The translations under genes and the position numbers were made by a program. A stretch of 64,000 bases of DNA, from assembly GCF_007970665.1 (NCBI RefSeq), contig NZ_CP042430.1:2170001-2234000 (forward strand), given 5' to 3'. The notes below the pieces were generated by a model. That model saw only the letters and a list, made by a program, of their open reading frames with translations. It was not told where the DNA came from and ran no database searches. Within the stretch, counting starts at the first letter, position 1. Every line of letters starts with the position of its first letter. Below, in pieces: positions 62,708 to 64,000 of the stretch. This DNA is from Baekduia soli. Its GTDB lineage: Bacteria > Actinomycetota > Thermoleophilia > Solirubrobacterales > Solirubrobacteraceae.

Positions 62708-63648
62708 GCGCCGCCGTCGACACCTCCTTCGCGGCGCTGGGCACCACGGTCCGGCTGCTGCTGGACGGCGACGGGGCACAGGAGGCCGCGGCCGCCGCGC
62801 GCCGTTGGATCGGCGCCTTCGACGCCTGCGCGTCGCGCTTCCGCGCCGACAGCGAGCTCTCACGCCTGAACGCCGACCCGCGCGAGCGCGTCCCGGTCTC
62901 GCCGCTGCTGGCCGCCGCGATCGGCGCCGGCGCGTGGGCCGCGCAGCGCACCGGCGGCCTCGTGGACCCCGTGCTCGTCGACGCGCTGCAGGCCGGCGGG
63001 TACGCCGGGCGCTGGGACCCGGCCCGGGCCATGGACCTGCGCACCGCGCTGGACGCCGCACCCGCCCGCCGGCCGGCCGCGGCCGATCCCGGCGGCCGCT
63101 GGCGCGCCGTGCACGCCGACGGCGACGCCGGCGTCGTCACCCGCCCCGGCGGCCTGCACCTGGACACGGGCGGGACCGGCAAGGGCCTGGCCGCCGACGC
63201 CCTGCTGCACGTCGTCGGACCGCGCCGGGCGGTGATCGACCTCGGCGGCGACATCGCCCTGTCGCCCGGCCCGGCGGACCCACGCCCGTTCGAGGTCGAG
63301 GTCACCGACCCGTTCTCCCGCCGGACGTCGCACGTGCTGTCCATCACGGCGGGGGCGGTGGCCACGTCGGGGATCGACGCCCGGCTCTGGGCGGGCCCCG
63401 ACGGGCCGTCACACCACCTGCTGGACCCTTCCACCGGCCGGCCGGCGTGGACGGGGATCGTGTCGGTCACCGCGCTGGCGCCGACGGTGCTGGAGGCCGA
63501 GGTCCTCGCGAAGGCGGCCCTGCTGTCGGGCCCCGCCGGGGCGGCGCCCTGGCTGGCCGAGCACGGCGGCCTCGTCGTGCACGACGACGGCGAGGTCCGC
63601 GCGGTCGGGCCGCTGGCCGCCCGCGCCCCGGCGGCGGTGATCGCATGA
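62704..63648 (+). CDS. apbE: ApbE-type FAD:protein FMN transferase
   Basis: A 314-residue flavin transferase: ALGTTVRLLLDG start, FDACASRFRADSELSRLNAD, AAQRTGGLVDPVLVDALQAG, GGLHLDTGGTGKGLAADALL, VIDLGGDIAL, and a C-terminal ATSGIDARLWAGPDGPSHHL with LDPSTGRPAWTGIVSVTALA. It attaches FMN to a Thr/Ser of a partner protein. No signal peptide, so cytoplasmic. Overlapping start and stop codons on both sides indicate tight coupling with neighbours. Confidence 0.92.
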   Translation: MSAAVDTSFAALGTTVRLLLDGDGAQEAAAAARRWIGAFDACASRFRADSELSRLNADPRERVPVSPLLAAAIGAGAWAAQRTGGLVDPVLVDALQAGGYAGRWDPARAMDLRTALDAAPARRPAAADPGGRWRAVHADGDAGVVTRPGGLHLDTGGTGKGLAADALLHVVGPRRAVIDLGGDIALSPGPADPRPFEVEVTDPFSRRTSHVLSITAGAVATSGIDARLWAGPDGPSHHLLDPSTGRPAWTGIVSVTALAPTVLEAEVLAKAALLSGPAGAAPWLAEHGGLVVHDDGEVRAVGPLAARAPAAVIA

Positions 63649-64000
63649 CCGGTCCCGATCCCCTCGCCCACGGCTGGTGGCTGGCCTCGCGCGCCTCGGG
63701 GCTCGTCGCGCTCGGCCTGCTGACCGTCGCGGTGCTCGCCGGGCTGGTGCTCGGCGGCCGCCTGGACGCCCGGCCCGGCGCGGCGCGCGCGTTCCGGGTG
63801 CTGCACGAGCAGGCCGCCGTCGCCGGTCTCATCGCCGTCGGCGCCCACGGCGCCACGCTGCTCGGGGACGCCTGGCTGCGGCCGGGCCTGGCCGGCGTGC
63901 TCGTGCCCGGCGCCATCGGCTACCGGCCGCTGCCCGTGGCCGCCGGCATCGTCGCCGGCTATCTGGCGGCCGCCCTGGGGCTGAGCCACCCCCTGCGCCG
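63645..64000 (+). CDS. Ferric-reductase-like transmembrane protein, N-terminal part (runs off the window)
   Basis: At least 118 residues: HGWWLASRASGLVALGLLTV, GLVLGGRLDARPG, FRVLHEQAAVAGLIAVGAHG and PVAAGIVAGYLAAALGLSH. Several membrane helices with spaced His residues (HEQ, AHG, SH) that could hold heme resemble ferric reductase / MsrQ / cytochrome b561-like proteins. The ATG overlaps the ApbE stop. Expected role: move electrons across the membrane to an FMN-carrying domain. Confidence 0.7.
   Translation, partial: MTGPDPLAHGWWLASRASGLVALGLLTVAVLAGLVLGGRLDARPGAARAFRVLHEQAAVAGLIAVGAHGATLLGDAWLRPGLAGVLVPGAIGYRPLPVAAGIVAGYLAAALGLSHPLR

Overview
The window is very GC-rich, with densely packed genes on both strands. 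Gene content and signals point to an actinobacterium, most likely class Thermoleophilia, order Solirubrobacterales. The signals are a Gram-positive LexA box at dinB, a WhiG/FliA-type sigma factor, a DUF6458 membrane protein, HPF with a hibernation-type C-terminus, a GAF-type NarL/DevS-like sensor kinase and many apparently leaderless genes. The taxonomic placement is an inference from gene families, not from a marker gene. There are no rRNA or tRNA genes, CRISPR arrays, transposases or phage genes.

Layout. 1-8.5 kb: a truncated glycosyltransferase, a lipid acyltransferase, a broken secreted Ig-like protein, HPF, a DHFR-family reductase, two small basic proteins, then a gene-poor stretch (6.1-8.5 kb) with two long perfect hairpins around a Cys-rich small protein. 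8.5-14.4 kb: a broken metallophosphoesterase, a STAS protein, an acyl-CoA synthetase behind a 12-codon leader ORF, and a sulfur-trafficking operon (short peptide, SQR-like flavoprotein, DsrC/TusE-like, DsrE-like). 15.0-16.7 kb: a predicted injection-system effector carrying a microbial-transglutaminase domain, translationally coupled to a small candidate immunity protein. 17-31.5 kb: TetR/cupin pair, SpoIID-like protein, phosphoesterase, Lon-like protease, glycosyltransferase, and a DUF3494 surface protein coupled to an L,D-transpeptidase behind a candidate cyclic-di-GMP riboswitch; then methyltransferase, YceI, DNA ligase and sigma-28. 31.8-41.9 kb: PAS-EAL protein with a coupled coiled-coil protein, SDRs, P450, alcohol dehydrogenase and a LamG protein. 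42-47.8 kb: ECF sigma factor, DevS/DevR-like two-component system, peroxiredoxin, carbonic anhydrase remnant and rhodanese. 48-64 kb: PhoD phosphatase, AI-2E family permease, MscS, DUF2294, HU, DinB, VOC protein, MFS exporter, acid phosphatase and, at the right edge, an ApbE / ferric-reductase-like operon that runs off the window.

Themes. Three regulatory layers can be read from the sequence. (1) A repeated non-coding motif, close to CATCCGTAGTT, lies 49-93 nt upstream of six genes in the same orientation. These include HPF, the two-component system itself, the ECF sigma factor and the acyltransferase, so a dormancy or stress regulon is plausible. (2) c-di-GMP signalling: an EAL protein and a GEMM-like riboswitch in front of cell-surface genes. 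(3) Many genes have a TANNNT box 6-8 nt before the start codon and no Shine-Dalgarno, as expected for leaderless transcripts.

Caution. At least eight otherwise well-conserved genes are split by single-base frame changes, several in runs of five identical G or C bases. This looks more like uncorrected sequencing indels than true gene decay. Those genes are listed as frameshifted loci, and their function may be intact in the organism.
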